DNA from: Paenibacillus sp. DMB5
GTDB taxonomy: Bacteria; Bacillota; Bacilli; Paenibacillales; Paenibacillaceae
DNA length: 49,458 nt
Assembly: GCF_001517085.1 (NCBI RefSeq)
Contig: NZ_LRAC01000152.1
Span: forward strand, 1-49,458
Direction of reading: 5' to 3'
Shown here: positions 15,652 through 25,047 of the stretch, one piece after another
Position numbering within the stretch: position 1 is the first letter of the stretch
How the letters are laid out: the number at the start of each line of letters is the position of its first letter
Notes under the pieces: generated by a model
Seen by the model: the letters and a program-made list of their open reading frames with translations, nothing else
Database searches by the model: none
What the model was told of the DNA's origin: nothing
Made by a program: the position numbers and the translations under genes

Positions 15652-16332
15652 TTACAACAGTTCACCATCCAGCATGGAGTGAATATACTCATACCGGCAG
15701 ACTCGATTGCTACCGTGGGCTCGTAAAGGCTTTAGCCTGCCTTTTTCACACAATTGAGTAATATGCCTTTTGATCGTTTTGGGATCTGCGGCGAGACCAT
15801 TTACCAGGTCAACAGGACGGATGATTCCGTCCGATCGCTCAGCTAGCCGCAGAATTTCCCGCTCCATCCTTGAATACTTGCCGCTCTCATTATCAGCATT
15901 TGTCAGCAAACTCGAAAGTAATAAAGCCTTTAGCAATGAAATAGTCAGCTCCGGCGCAGACTCCAGGTCATCGTACGGCACCGCGACCACACGATACCCT
16001 GCAATCTGCAGGTAAGTTTCTCTGTTGAGCTCCTGGCGGTATCTGGTCCGGTCGGTATTCTGCACATGGGGGCCATATCCTTTGATCTCAATCGCAAACT
16101 TGACCTGCCCCGGCTTCCAGACATAGTCAACAAAGTAAGGACGGCCGCGCCAATCGGAAACCTCATACTCCGGATGAAGATGATTAAAATGCCCAAATAG
16201 CGGCCACCATACCCGCTCGGCAAATAACTTCTCCCCATGTCCGTGCCCCCGCTCCAGACGATCCAGACGTTCGCCGGTCCTCCTCCGCTTATGCCGGCTC
16301 AGCCATTTCTCATGTTCATCAACAAATCCCAT
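15652..16332 (-). CDS. Putative PD-(D/E)XK nuclease-fold protein with C-terminal winged helix
   Basis: This is a 226-residue protein with no exact family name that I can assign. The middle contains a nuclease-like signature: Glu55/Glu57 in HPEYEVSD, Asp69 in YFVDYVW and IEIKG with Glu82-x-Lys84, a pattern seen in DUF559/Vsr-like restriction-fold proteins. An Arg/Lys-rich N-terminus precedes it. From about residue 150 a winged-helix domain (REILRLAERSDGIIRPVDLV, then DPKTIKRHITQLCEKGRLKPL) suggests DNA binding. It starts after GGGGAC and ends 15 bp from hairpin array B. It may act on DNA, perhaps the repeats beside it, but activity is inference. Confidence 0.6.
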   Translation of the reverse strand: MGFVDEHEKWLSRHKRRRTGERLDRLERGHGHGEKLFAERVWWPLFGHFNHLHPEYEVSDWRGRPYFVDYVWKPGQVKFAIEIKGYGPHVQNTDRTRYRQELNRETYLQIAGYRVVAVPYDDLESAPELTISLLKALLLSSLLTNADNESGKYSRMEREILRLAERSDGIIRPVDLVNGLAADPKTIKRHITQLCEKGRLKPLRAHGSNRVCRYEYIHSMLDGELL

Positions 16333-16365
16333 TTATAAATGTCCCCTATATACAAAAATATAAAA

Positions 16366-16405
16366 AACGTCCCGCACCCCAATAAGCTTGGAGTACGGGA
16401 CGTTC
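16366..16405 (-). terminator. Intrinsic terminator on the minus strand
   Basis: AACGTCCCG and CGGGACGTT form a 9-bp stem, with partial inner pairing around an AAGCTT-containing loop. Read on the minus strand it is followed by TTTTTTATA. It would end a transcript coming from the right (the 16674-17891 gene or the small ORF at 16423-16545). Confidence 0.75.
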
Positions 16406-16422
16406 TTCGTCCGTTTTTTTGA

Positions 16423-16545
16423 TTATAAAATCCGCCGGTTAGCAGCGTCAATGACATCACCGTTATTTAGGCCAGCGGGAGTAGAATGGAACGAATTAAA
16501 AGCCATGTCCTGCTGTCCCATACCCAAAGTTGTCCGCTTCCTCAT
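16423..16545 (-). CDS. Possible small ORF in a 341-bp gap
   Basis: This is a 40-residue open frame starting MRKRTTLGMGQQDMAF and ending AANRRIL. It lies between the MFS gene and a strong minus-strand terminator. No clear ribosome binding site precedes it and I do not recognise the sequence. The transcript to the terminator extends about 270 nt past the MFS stop, so either a small gene or a long 3' UTR/sRNA occupies the space. Confidence 0.2.
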   Translation of the reverse strand: MRKRTTLGMGQQDMAFNSFHSTPAGLNNGDVIDAANRRIL

Positions 16546-16673
16546 CAAGTGCTCTGCCGTAGCGCAAACACTGACTCAGGTCCCGCGCCTCAAGGCACGT
16601 GCCCCGGACGGGACCACGCGGCCATTACAGTGTCCCGGTCTGCACGCTATCTGTCCATAACGCCCCTCGCATC

Positions 16674-17891
16674 TCAATTCTCAAACTCCTCCAGCTCCTC
16701 CTGGGCATTTGGGCGGTAGCCGCCGCGGGTGACGAACAGCGCCATCAGGCCGAAGCCGCAGGTTCCGATGAAGGCGAGGAAGGCACCGGACTGGTACATG
16801 CTCTGGGCGCCCAGGTTCTGGTACAGCCAGCCGCCGAGCACGCCGCCCAGAATACCGGCGATGCCGCTCCAGGTCAGTGTATATAACGCCTGTCCGGAGG
16901 AGCGGTACGGCTTTGGAACCAGCAGCATCGTCAGCTGGGTGCCGACATAGAAGAAGCCCCCGAAGGTAATGCAATGCAGAATCTGGATGAGGGCCACCTG
17001 AACCGGGGAAGTTGCCCCGGCCATCAGGCCCCAGCGGAACAGGAACAGCGCACTTACTGCAGCCAGCAAGCCCAGCAGCACGGAAATTTTGCGCTTCAGG
17101 AAGCGGTCGCACAGCACCAGCACGCCCATCTCCAGAATGGAGGAGAGGAAGACAGCGAGTCCGATCATGGTTTTGCTGCCGCCAAGCTCGGTTATATACA
17201 GCGACACAAAGGTGTTGTTCATCGTATTGGGGATGGACACCAGAATACCGAAGAAGATGAAGCACAGAAAGAACGGATTATAAAAAATCTGCCGGAAGCC
17301 CTTGAACGGCAGCGGCGCAATTCCGATGGAGTGACTCAGCCGCGGAAGTGCAACGAGGGCGAGCATCGCCAGGCCGAGCAGCACTGCGAACAGATAGGAC
17401 AACACGGAAACGCCAGCCCAGTCAATCACCGGACCCGCCAAAATAGCTGTAAAGGCCCAGCCCAGCGACCCCCACAGCCTGTAGGAGCTGAAGCGGTTTC
17501 CGGTATCCTCGATATAGCTCAGAATCATGGTGTTGCTCTGGGCAAACAGAGGACCCTGAAAGAAATAAAAAAATAGGATGGAGATATAAATCATTTCATA
17601 TGTATAGGCCTGAAAAACGAGCTGCGACAGAACCAGTGTCCCGGTAAGCATAACGAGGACGATCCTCCGGATATTCTGATACTTGTCCGTCCAGATTCCC
17701 CAGAACGGATTGGCTACGATGGAAACCAGTGCGCCTACCGACATCAGGCTGCCGATTTCAAGCTTGTTCATGCCGACATCCTGCAGATAAAGCGGAAAAA
17801 AGCTGGTGAACAGAACGACTGTCCCGTATACAAAAAAGTTAAACCATTTCAGAGAGGCAAAAGTTGGCTGCTTATTGTCATTGTCCCGCAA
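16674..17891 (-). CDS. MFS transporter (MFS_1-like)
   Basis: This is a protein of about 405 residues with 12 transmembrane segments. It resembles the MFS_1-like/nucleoside-symporter branch: FFVYGTVVLFTSFFPLYLQ (helix 1), the GIWTDKYQNIRRIV loop after helix 2, SYRLWGSLGWAF and a second-half QLTMLLVPKPYRSSGQ. Family members export or import sugars, drugs or nucleosides; the substrate is unknown here. The frame is open from 17930, but AAAGGAG is placed 8 bp before a TTG at 17891 giving an RDNDNKQPTFASLKWF N-terminus, so that start is preferred. The 305-bp gap to mobA contains no recognised gene. Confidence 0.83.
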   Translation of the reverse strand: MRDNDNKQPTFASLKWFNFFVYGTVVLFTSFFPLYLQDVGMNKLEIGSLMSVGALVSIVANPFWGIWTDKYQNIRRIVLVMLTGTLVLSQLVFQAYTYEMIYISILFFYFFQGPLFAQSNTMILSYIEDTGNRFSSYRLWGSLGWAFTAILAGPVIDWAGVSVLSYLFAVLLGLAMLALVALPRLSHSIGIAPLPFKGFRQIFYNPFFLCFIFFGILVSIPNTMNNTFVSLYITELGGSKTMIGLAVFLSSILEMGVLVLCDRFLKRKISVLLGLLAAVSALFLFRWGLMAGATSPVQVALIQILHCITFGGFFYVGTQLTMLLVPKPYRSSGQALYTLTWSGIAGILGGVLGGWLYQNLGAQSMYQSGAFLAFIGTCGFGLMALFVTRGGYRPNAQEELEEFEN

Positions 17892-18196
17892 ATTGGGCAC
17901 TCCTTTCCCGCCAGATGCCATGCCTTCCATGGAAGCACTATGAAATAGGCCTCATATATCACTGTAACATTAGTTGAAAAGGGATACAAACCATGTTTTA
18001 CAAAAAGCAGCCTTAAAAAGAGTACAAGCCGGCCTTTTATAGCGACGCATGCACATAACACTCCAGTAGCAGATTGTACTTTTGCGGATCCTTTTAACCC
18101 GTCACGTACAGACGCTTATTATCCCGCCGTTTCGCTGTTTTCAGATGGTAAAGTCTGATACGATTATCATATTATATCCCGCAACAGGAGGACAAC

Positions 18197-18835
18197 ATGA
18201 CGCATTATTCAGGAATTATACTCACCGGCGGAGCTTCGCGCCGGATGGGAACAGATAAAGCGCTGCTTGAGCTTGGCGGCAGGCCAGTCTTGGCCCGGCT
18301 GGCGGACGAGCTGGGGCAGCTGGCGGAAAGTACAATCATCGCCTGCGGACCCCGGCAGCGCCGGGAGTACAGCAGCCTCGGGCTGCTGCAGGTGACCGAT
18401 GTCTATCCGGGCTGCGGCCCGCTGGCTGGACTTCACGCCGCGCTCAGCCATACGCAGCAGGAATGGAATCTGGTAGCGGCCTGTGACCTGCCGTTTGCCT
18501 CGGCGGAGTTTCTGCGTTATATGCTCACTTCTCATGCAGAAAGCCAAATGAATACCGGCAGCCCAGGGCTGACCGGCGGTGCAGATGCCGCAGTAGCAGT
18601 ATCCGGTGATGGCCGGGTACAGCCTTTGCTCGGCCTGTATCACAAGCGGGTGCTCCCCGTGCTGGAGACTGCGCTTGAGGCCGGCAATTACAGGGTCATG
18701 GACTGTCTTAATAAGCTGGACGTGCTGTATGTGCCGGAGTCCGGGTTTACACCAGCTGCAGCCGATACGCCATCTCCTGTATTCAACATGAACACGCCCG
18801 AGGACTACGCCGCAGCTGCAGCGCTTGTGCGGTGA
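18197..18835 (+). CDS. mobA: Molybdenum cofactor guanylyltransferase
   Basis: MobA attaches GMP from GTP to molybdopterin-Mo, giving the bis-MGD cofactor used by the DMSO-reductase superfamily. The 212-residue length is normal. The nucleotide-binding motif LTGGASRRMGTDKAL lies at residues 9-23, and the catalytic-site segment AACDLPF places Asp97 at the metal site. GCGPLAGLHAAL and FNMNTPEDY are also typical. AGGAGG sits 5 bp before the ATG. It stands alone, with no moeA/moaE neighbour, but would serve the molybdopterin oxidoreductase at 7600-9696. Confidence 0.94.
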   Translation: MTHYSGIILTGGASRRMGTDKALLELGGRPVLARLADELGQLAESTIIACGPRQRREYSSLGLLQVTDVYPGCGPLAGLHAALSHTQQEWNLVAACDLPFASAEFLRYMLTSHAESQMNTGSPGLTGGADAAVAVSGDGRVQPLLGLYHKRVLPVLETALEAGNYRVMDCLNKLDVLYVPESGFTPAAADTPSPVFNMNTPEDYAAAAALVR

Positions 18836-18966
18836 GCTCTAAGACATTAAGTGATTCTGTTTAATTTCAGTTTAAATATCCGCAATATGATAAGAACTGA
18901 GGCGGAGAACATCAGCGCAAGACTTAAGCTCCAGAAGCTCAAACCGCCAAGAAAAGAGGAAATCCC

Positions 18967-20843
18967 ATGAATACAAATAAACCGGGCCGGAAGGAGCGGC
19001 AGGGTGCGGCCATGAAGCCGTTCCTGAAGCTGCTGCATCAGACCAAGCCCTCCTACGGGCTTCTTACAGTTGCCGTTCTGCTGAGCATGGTTTCAACCCT
19101 GGTCGGCCTCGTCATTCCCATGTTCACTAAGAATCTGGTCGACGGATTCTCCCTGGCCTCCATTAGCAAGCTGCAGATTGCGGGCATTGCCGGTGCGTTC
19201 ATCGCCCAGACGATTGCCGGCGGTGTGTCCATTTACCTGCTGAACTATGTTGGACAAAAGACAGTACAGCGCTGCGTGACCGGCTGTGGCGCAAATTCCT
19301 GGTGCTGCCCGTGTCCTATTTCAACGATAACCGCACAGGCGAAAGCGTCAGCCGGATGACCAATGATACCGGGATTCTCAAAACACTCATTTCCGAGCAT
19401 CTGGCCAGCCTGTTCACCGGCGTGATTTCGATTGTCGGCTCGATTTCAGTGCTGCTGTATCTGAACTGGAAAATGACACTCGTACTATTCACAGTCCTGC
19501 CGTTGTCCGCGCTCATCCTTGTGCCGCTGGGCCGCCAGATGTACAAAATATCCAAAGGGACACAGGATGAAACGGCATCTTTTACCGCTACGTTAAGCGG
19601 GGTGCTGTCTGAAATCCGGCTGGTGAAGTCCTCGGGGGCGGAAGCGAGAGAATATGAGGCCGGGCGGACCGGCATTATGAATCTGCTCTCTTTTGGCATA
19701 CGTGAAGGTAAAATAAGTGCAATGATCAGCCCGCTGGTCTCCTTCGTGTTCATGATGCTGCTGGTGGTGATTATCGGCTACGGTGGTATGCAGGTGTCGT
19801 CGGGTGCGTTAACCGCAGGCGAACTGGTCGCTTTTATCCTCTATCTGATCCAGATTGTGATGCCGCTGACCCAGCTGACCCAATTCTTCACCCAGATCCA
19901 GAAGGCCAAAGGCGCTTCGGAACGGATCATTGAAACGCTGGCAGCGGAAGAGGAGGTGTATGAAGGGGCTGAGGAAGCCGTTCAGGTGGAAGAGCCAATT
20001 GTGATAGAAGACCTGAGCTTTGGATATAAGACTGGCGAGCAGGTGCTGAACAAGGTCAGCTTCACCATGCAGCCGGGTCAGGTTACAGCGATTGTGGGTC
20101 CGAGCGGCGGCGGGAAAACAACTCTTTTCTCATTGCTGGAACGCTTTTATCGGCCGGATCACGGCCTCATTAAACTTGGCGGCAAGCCTGTTTCCACGTT
20201 CTCGCTGCGCTCCTGGCGTAAGCTGATCGGCTATGTATCACAGGAAAGCCCCCTGCTCGCCGGAACGATTGCCGACAATCTCGCCTATGGGCTGGACCGG
20301 GAAGTCACGGAAGCAGAAATGCGGCGTGCAGCGGAGATGGCTTATGCCGACAAGTTCATTGAGGAGCTGCCGGACGGGTATCAGACCGATGTCGGTGAAC
20401 GCGGCGTGAAGCTGTCCGGCGGACAGCGCCAGCGGATTGCGATTGCCCGGGCGCTGCTGCGTGATCCGCAGATTCTGATGCTGGATGAGGCAACCTCAAG
20501 CCTTGACAGCCAGTCTGAGGCGGTTGTACAAAAGGCTTTGTCGAACCTGATGAAGGGGCGGACGACGATTGTTATTGCCCACCGGCTGGCGACGGTCGTG
20601 AACGCGGACCAGATTATTTTTATGGAAAAAGGCCGGATTACCGGAAAAGGCACACACAAGGAGCTGCTGCTGGATCATGAGCTGTACCGGGAATTCGCGG
20701 AGCAGCAGCTGCAAATGAATGTACCTGAGCTGGAGAGCGCCCCGGCAGAGGGAGAGGAGGCACCTTTGGAATATGGCCAAAATACTGGTGGCGGACGACG
20801 ATCCGCACATCCGCGAATTGGTGGAAGTCTTTTTGAGGGCTGA
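18967..20843 (+). CDS. ABC exporter, fused membrane and ATPase domains (frameshifted in this sequence)
   Basis: This is a half-size ABC multidrug/lipid exporter of about 625 residues. The membrane domain comes first (KPSYGLLTVAVLLSMVSTLV..., SYFNDNRTGESVSRM). The ATPase domain has Walker A GPSGGGKTT, signature LSGGQRQRIAIARALL and Walker B ILMLDEATS. Two frames must be joined near 19269-19272: the protein reads to VGQKTVQR in the first frame and continues LRDRLWRKFLVLPVSYFND in the other, as if one C were lost from CGCCTG. Otherwise the gene is intact, so a sequence error is likely. Its 3' end overlaps the response regulator gene by 71 bp, which adds an unusual Pro/Gly-rich tail. It forms an operon with the two-component system. 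Confidence 0.85.
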
Positions 20844-21450
20844 AGGGATGGATGAGGTATACTGTGCTTCCGATGGTGTGGAGGCGCTGCAGCTTATGGA
20901 GGAGAACGGTGCGGATCTGGCGATTATTGATGTGATGATGCCCCGGATGGACGGCTGGGAGCTGTGCCGCGAGCTGCGCAGGAGCTATGATATTCCCATT
21001 CTGATGCTGACCGCCAAGGGAGAAACCGCGCAGATTGTTAAAGGGTTTGAGCTCGGTACTGACGATTATCTGGTGAAGCCGTTTGAGCCGCCGGTGCTGA
21101 TTGCCAGGGTAAAAGCGCTGCTGAAGCGCTACCAGATTTCAGCCGCGCAGAGTGTTACTATCGGCCATTTACGGATGAACCGTAAAACCTATGAGATCTC
21201 CTCGGAATTCGGCAGCCTTACCCTGCCGCTCAAGGAATTTGAGCTGCTGTTCAAGCTGGCCAGCTATCCCGGCCAGACACTGACGCGTGACCGGCTGATT
21301 GAGGAGATCTGGGGTTATGATTTTGAAGGGAATGAGCGGACGCTGGATGTGCATGTCGGCCGGCTGCGCGAGCGGTTTCCCCGGGAAGGGTATGGGTTTA
21401 ACATCCGTACGATCCGCGGGCTGGGCTACCGAATGGAGGTGGATAAATAG
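20773..21450 (+). CDS. OmpR/PhoB-family response regulator
   Basis: This is a 225-residue transcription factor. The receiver domain has the acidic pair in LVADDD, phospho-acceptor Asp53 in IIDVMMP and Lys102 in DYLVKPF. The C-terminal winged-helix domain (LPLKEFELLFKLASYPGQTLTRDRLIEEIWG, RTLDVHVGRLRERF) binds DNA. The ATG at 20773 is chosen because the receiver fold starts here and GGAGAGGAGG lies upstream, although the spacing is long. The gene starts inside the ABC exporter gene and its stop abuts the kinase ATG, so the three are one operon. It probably controls the exporter or envelope genes. Confidence 0.93.
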   Translation: MAKILVADDDPHIRELVEVFLRAEGMDEVYCASDGVEALQLMEENGADLAIIDVMMPRMDGWELCRELRRSYDIPILMLTAKGETAQIVKGFELGTDDYLVKPFEPPVLIARVKALLKRYQISAAQSVTIGHLRMNRKTYEISSEFGSLTLPLKEFELLFKLASYPGQTLTRDRLIEEIWGYDFEGNERTLDVHVGRLRERFPREGYGFNIRTIRGLGYRMEVDK

Positions 21451-22515
21451 ATGGGCAGAGGCAGGGCGGCGGATATTTTCAAGGCGGTTCTGGGTATCCT
21501 CGCGGTGATTACCGGATTCTATCTCTCATGGAACGGCGGGTATTTCGGGCTAAAGCTGCTGGAGAAGCATTTTGGCTGGTCACTTACTCCGTATAAGTCC
21601 CAGCTGCTGACGATGGTGCTGCAGTTCCTCATTCTGTTTCTGCTGGCCGGCACAACGGCGCTGATCGGCCGTCTGCGGGGGGATGAACGGGCCTTTTACA
21701 TCCCGATCATTACCGCCATGCGGCAAATTGCCCAGGGGAACTTCAAGGTGGAGATCGAAAACAGCCGGCGCTACGGCCAGTTCGGCAGTATTGTGGAGGG
21801 CATTAATGAAATGGCCAGTGAGCTGGGCCGGATGGAGATGATGCGCCAGGACTTCATCTCCAATGTGTCGCATGAAATCCAGTCGCCGCTTACCTCTATC
21901 CGCGGCTTTGCCCGCGCCCTGCGGGATGAAGGTCTCAGTGCCGAGGCCAGACAGCATTACCTGGATATTATCGAGGCAGAGAGCAGCCGGCTGTCAGGGC
22001 TCAGCGACAATCTGCTGAAGCTGTCTGCGCTGGAGGCGGGGAGCTTTCCCTTTGAGACGAAGCCGTACCGGCTGGACAGGCAGCTGCGCGAAATGATTTT
22101 GGCTGCCGAGCCGCAGTGGCTGGAAAAAGATATTGAAGTGGAGGCAGATCTGGGGGAAACGATGGTCGTTGCCGTCCAGGATCTGATGAGCCAGGTATGG
22201 ACCAACCTGCTGCATAACAGCATCAAATTCACGCCGCAGGGCGGGCAGATTTATGTCCGGCTGAGGCCGGTGGAGCAAGGCGTCGAAGTGGAGCTGCGGG
22301 ACAGCGGAATCGGGATTGCGGAGGAGGAGCTGCCGAGGATTTTTGAACGGTTCTACAAGGCGGATAAAGCGCGGAGCGCCAGCGGGGGCGGAAGCGGGCT
22401 GGGTCTGTCGCTGGTGAAGAAAATCGTCGAGCTTCACGAGGGAACTATAAAAGTAACAAGCCGTCCCGGTGAGGGTACGGCTTTTGTGGTCCGGCTGCCG
22501 CAGCGGCTTCAATAA
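21451..22515 (+). CDS. Sensor histidine kinase
   Basis: This 354-residue membrane kinase is the partner of the preceding regulator. Two transmembrane helices (about residues 10-28 and 51-73) flank a very short extracellular loop of about 20 residues, which suggests it senses membrane stress or an associated exporter, not a soluble ligand. A HAMP-like linker (IPIITAMRQIAQGNFKVEI) leads to the H-box ISNVSHEIQSPLTS with His141. N, G1 and G2 boxes follow (NLLHNSIKF, DSGIGI, GGGSGLGLSLV). It starts directly after the regulator's TAG. Kinases next to ABC exporters often sense cell-wall antibiotics. Confidence 0.93.
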   Translation: MGRGRAADIFKAVLGILAVITGFYLSWNGGYFGLKLLEKHFGWSLTPYKSQLLTMVLQFLILFLLAGTTALIGRLRGDERAFYIPIITAMRQIAQGNFKVEIENSRRYGQFGSIVEGINEMASELGRMEMMRQDFISNVSHEIQSPLTSIRGFARALRDEGLSAEARQHYLDIIEAESSRLSGLSDNLLKLSALEAGSFPFETKPYRLDRQLREMILAAEPQWLEKDIEVEADLGETMVVAVQDLMSQVWTNLLHNSIKFTPQGGQIYVRLRPVEQGVEVELRDSGIGIAEEELPRIFERFYKADKARSASGGGSGLGLSLVKKIVELHEGTIKVTSRPGEGTAFVVRLPQRLQ

Positions 22516-22551
22516 AGCCGCCTGATATGGCGCAGCAAATCTTGTGGGGGG

Positions 22552-22596
22552 GCAGCAGCTGACAAATGTCAATTTGTCAGCTGCTGCTCTTTTTTT
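22552..22596 (+). terminator. Intrinsic terminator after the two-component operon
   Basis: A perfect 16-bp stem (22552-22567 with 22572-22587, containing GCAGCAGCTGAC) with a 4-nt GTCA loop is followed by a long T-run. Confidence 0.93.
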
Positions 22597-24161
22597 TAGA
22601 TGTGGTGTTCTTTTATAATTGCGGCCAATGCCGGCAGTCCGCTTTGCAGTTCATCGGGAGATGCATACGCGTAGGACAAGCGGAGATGCCGGCTGTCGCC
22701 GCGGTCATACAGATCGCCGGTATTCAGCAGCAGTCCGGCCCGCCGGGCGGACTCGAACAGCCGGCGCAGCGGCAGCGGGCGGTCCAGCGACAGCCAAATG
22801 TAGAAGCCGCCGGACGGTACGCTCCAGGAGGCGAGCCCGCTGAAGTGGGCGTCCAGGAGCTGCAGCATCAGCATGCGCCGTTGACGCAGCCGGCTGCGCA
22901 GCAGCGTAAGATGCTCTTCGTGGTAGCCGCCATCCAGCCACCGGGCGGCGGCCATCTGGGACAGGGAGCTCGCACCGTAATCGGTCTGCATTTTGATGTC
23001 TGCAAGCCGGCGGATGACCGGCTCCGGCCCGACGATCCAGCCGATGCGCAGGCCCGGACTGGCCGCTTTGGAGAGTGTGCCCAGGTGCAGCACTCTGCCC
23101 TCGCGGTCCAGTGTCTTCAGCGGCGGCGGGGGCGGTGCATCCAGCCACAGCTCCTGATAAGCCCCGTCCTCCAGAATCGGCAGTCCAAGCCCGCCGGAGA
23201 CCGCCATCAGCTCCTGCCTCCGCGTCTCATCCATGACAATTCCGGTTGGATTGTGGAAGCTCGGGATGGTATAGAGCATGGCCGCCTTGGTCCGCAGGGC
23301 TTCCGCCGCCAGCCGGCTGACCACCATGCCGCTCTCATCCACCGGCAAGCCGCTGAACTTTATGCCTGCAGATTGAAAGGCATGAATGGAGTAGAGGTAG
23401 GACGGCTTCTCCAGCAGGATTGTCGAGCTGCGCGGCAAGAGTCCCAGGGCAATCAGCTGCAGCCCTTGGAGCGCGCCGGAGGTGATCAGAATGGAGCCGG
23501 GCTCAGCCTGAATCCCCTGCTTCAGCAGCTGGCGGCTGACGGCGCTGCGGAGCCCGGAGTTGCCGAGCGGCTCCTCGTAGGCCAGGGGCGGCAACGGCCG
23601 GGAGACGAGCTCCGCCAGCACCCGGGTCATGGCTTCGCCGGGCAGCAGCTCAGGCGCGGGCTCGCCGGTACCGAGGCGGATCAGTCCCGGCTCGAATTCA
23701 AGCCGGTTGATCGCCTGCACCGCTGGAAGATTGGGGTAATGTGTTCCCTCCTCCAGATAATCACTCCAGCTGCCGGGAGCAGTACTGTTGTTACTGTGGT
23801 TGTCGGCAGCGGTAACCCGGGTTCCCCCGCCGCGTCTGCCCTCAATCAGCCCCTGCCCGGCAAGCGTCCCCAGCGCCGTCATTAACGTGCTGCGGTTCAC
23901 GCCTAGCAGGCGGCAGAGCTCACGCTGCGGGGCCAGCTTCATGCCCGCGGGCCAGGCGCCGCTGCTGATCCTTGCGCTGAAGCAGGACGATATTTGCACG
24001 TGCAGCGGCAGCGGAGAAACGGGGTCTGGCCGCCAGTCCTCCTGAAGATAGGCGGCAGGCGGCGCATTGTCGAGTGTTACACCTGATGGTGCAGAGCTAA
24101 CAGTATTCTGCGATGGGGTGCGGGCTTGCCGGACGCCTGGCCGGCTGGAGTTCGAATTCAA
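22596..24161 (-). CDS. MocR/PdxR-like regulator: GntR helix-turn-helix fused to class I aminotransferase domain
   Basis: This protein of about 521 residues is a transcription factor. The N-terminal GntR winged helix (LPLHVQISSCFSARISSG, RELCRLLGVNRSTLMTAL) is joined by a linker to an aminotransferase fold. PLP-site features are SGALQGLQLIA, YTIPSFHNPTG, LEDGAYQELW and LGTLSKAASPGLRIGWI, the last placing the Schiff-base lysine in TLSKAAS. MocR proteins use PLP as a sensor and usually regulate a divergent neighbour, here a LysE-type exporter. The frame is open to 24380. The TTG at 24161 is preferred because AAAGGAG lies 7 bp upstream. A His/Pro run PPPPPL is a local oddity. Confidence 0.88.
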   Translation of the reverse strand: MNSNSSRPGVRQARTPSQNTVSSAPSGVTLDNAPPAAYLQEDWRPDPVSPLPLHVQISSCFSARISSGAWPAGMKLAPQRELCRLLGVNRSTLMTALGTLAGQGLIEGRRGGGTRVTAADNHSNNSTAPGSWSDYLEEGTHYPNLPAVQAINRLEFEPGLIRLGTGEPAPELLPGEAMTRVLAELVSRPLPPLAYEEPLGNSGLRSAVSRQLLKQGIQAEPGSILITSGALQGLQLIALGLLPRSSTILLEKPSYLYSIHAFQSAGIKFSGLPVDESGMVVSRLAAEALRTKAAMLYTIPSFHNPTGIVMDETRRQELMAVSGGLGLPILEDGAYQELWLDAPPPPPLKTLDREGRVLHLGTLSKAASPGLRIGWIVGPEPVIRRLADIKMQTDYGASSLSQMAAARWLDGGYHEEHLTLLRSRLRQRRMLMLQLLDAHFSGLASWSVPSGGFYIWLSLDRPLPLRRLFESARRAGLLLNTGDLYDRGDSRHLRLSYAYASPDELQSGLPALAAIIKEHHI

Positions 24162-24359
24162 AGGGCAGGCTCCTTTTCTATGCTGAGTATATTGATCGTA
24201 TATAGCTAGTCTCTTGTGGACTCTTTTCCCGGAGTATATCATATTCTGCAGTTTGTTCTTAATTTGGCTGGCAGGCTGAATAAGATTTGGATGGTTACTG
24301 GCGGGACGGAAGCGTGTACGATAAACGGGCAACGGAATGGCGGAAAAGGGGAGCTTATA

Positions 24360-24977
24360 ATGACAGAGGCAATTGTACATGGAATGATTCTGGCTTTTGG
24401 ACTGATCTTACCGTTAGGGGTGCAGAACATATTTGTCTTTAACCAGGGGGCACTACATTCGCGGTTTCGCAGTGTGCTGCCCGTCGTTGTAACGGCTGCG
24501 CTGTGTGATACGCTGCTGATTGCGGCTGCGGTCGGCGGTGTGTCGCTGCTGCTGCTTACGCTGGACTGGCTGACTCCGGTAGTCTACGGGGCGGGCGTGC
24601 TGTTCCTTGGGTACATGGGCTGGCAGATATGGTCGGCGGCTCCGGCATCCGGTGAGGTGAAGCAGCTCTCAACCAGGGGGCAGGTCGGCTACGCGCTGTC
24701 GGTGTCACTCCTGAATCCGCATGCCCTGCTGGATACGGTCGGTGTTATCGGTACGGGCTCGCTCGGCTACGAAGGGGTTGAACGCTGGGGATTCGCTGCG
24801 GCAACTGCTGCTGTATCCTGGATGTGGTTCCTGGGTCTGGCAGGGGCAGGCAGAATACTCGGACGTGCGGATACCACAGGCAAGGCCATCCGGCTGCTGA
24901 ACCGGGGATCGGCACTGCTGATCTGGGTAATGGCTGTTTATATGGGGCTTCAGCTGTGGAGAAGCTTCCAGGCCTAA
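24360..24977 (+). CDS. LysE/ArgO-family amino acid exporter
   Basis: This 205-residue protein has five to six transmembrane helices. It carries the family N-terminal pattern GLILPLGVQNIFVFNQGAL and the central SLLNPHALLDTVGV motif. LysE/ArgO proteins export basic amino acids; the exact substrate here is not determined. The upstream open frame to 24216 is not family-like, and GGGGAG precedes the ATG at 24360. It is divergent from a MocR-type regulator 198 bp away, a common pairing in which the regulator controls the exporter. A strong hairpin at 25048-25094 follows. Confidence 0.88.
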   Translation: MTEAIVHGMILAFGLILPLGVQNIFVFNQGALHSRFRSVLPVVVTAALCDTLLIAAAVGGVSLLLLTLDWLTPVVYGAGVLFLGYMGWQIWSAAPASGEVKQLSTRGQVGYALSVSLLNPHALLDTVGVIGTGSLGYEGVERWGFAAATAAVSWMWFLGLAGAGRILGRADTTGKAIRLLNRGSALLIWVMAVYMGLQLWRSFQA

Positions 24978-25047
24978 AATAATCCCGCATAACAGGGCGG
25001 TGACACGGAAACAGGCCCTGACGATTGGCAGGATTTCAAAAAAATAT

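Noticed and set aside
18847..18967. Hydrophobic minus-strand peptide (FLGGLSFWSLSLALMFSASV)
   Set aside because: It looks membrane-like, but no ribosome binding site precedes a suitable start and it overlaps the leader of the ABC exporter gene; kept as unproven.
22566..23885. 439-residue plus-strand open frame
   Set aside because: Antisense shadow of the MocR-type regulator, rich in Gln/Arg/His as expected from a reversed GC-rich gene.
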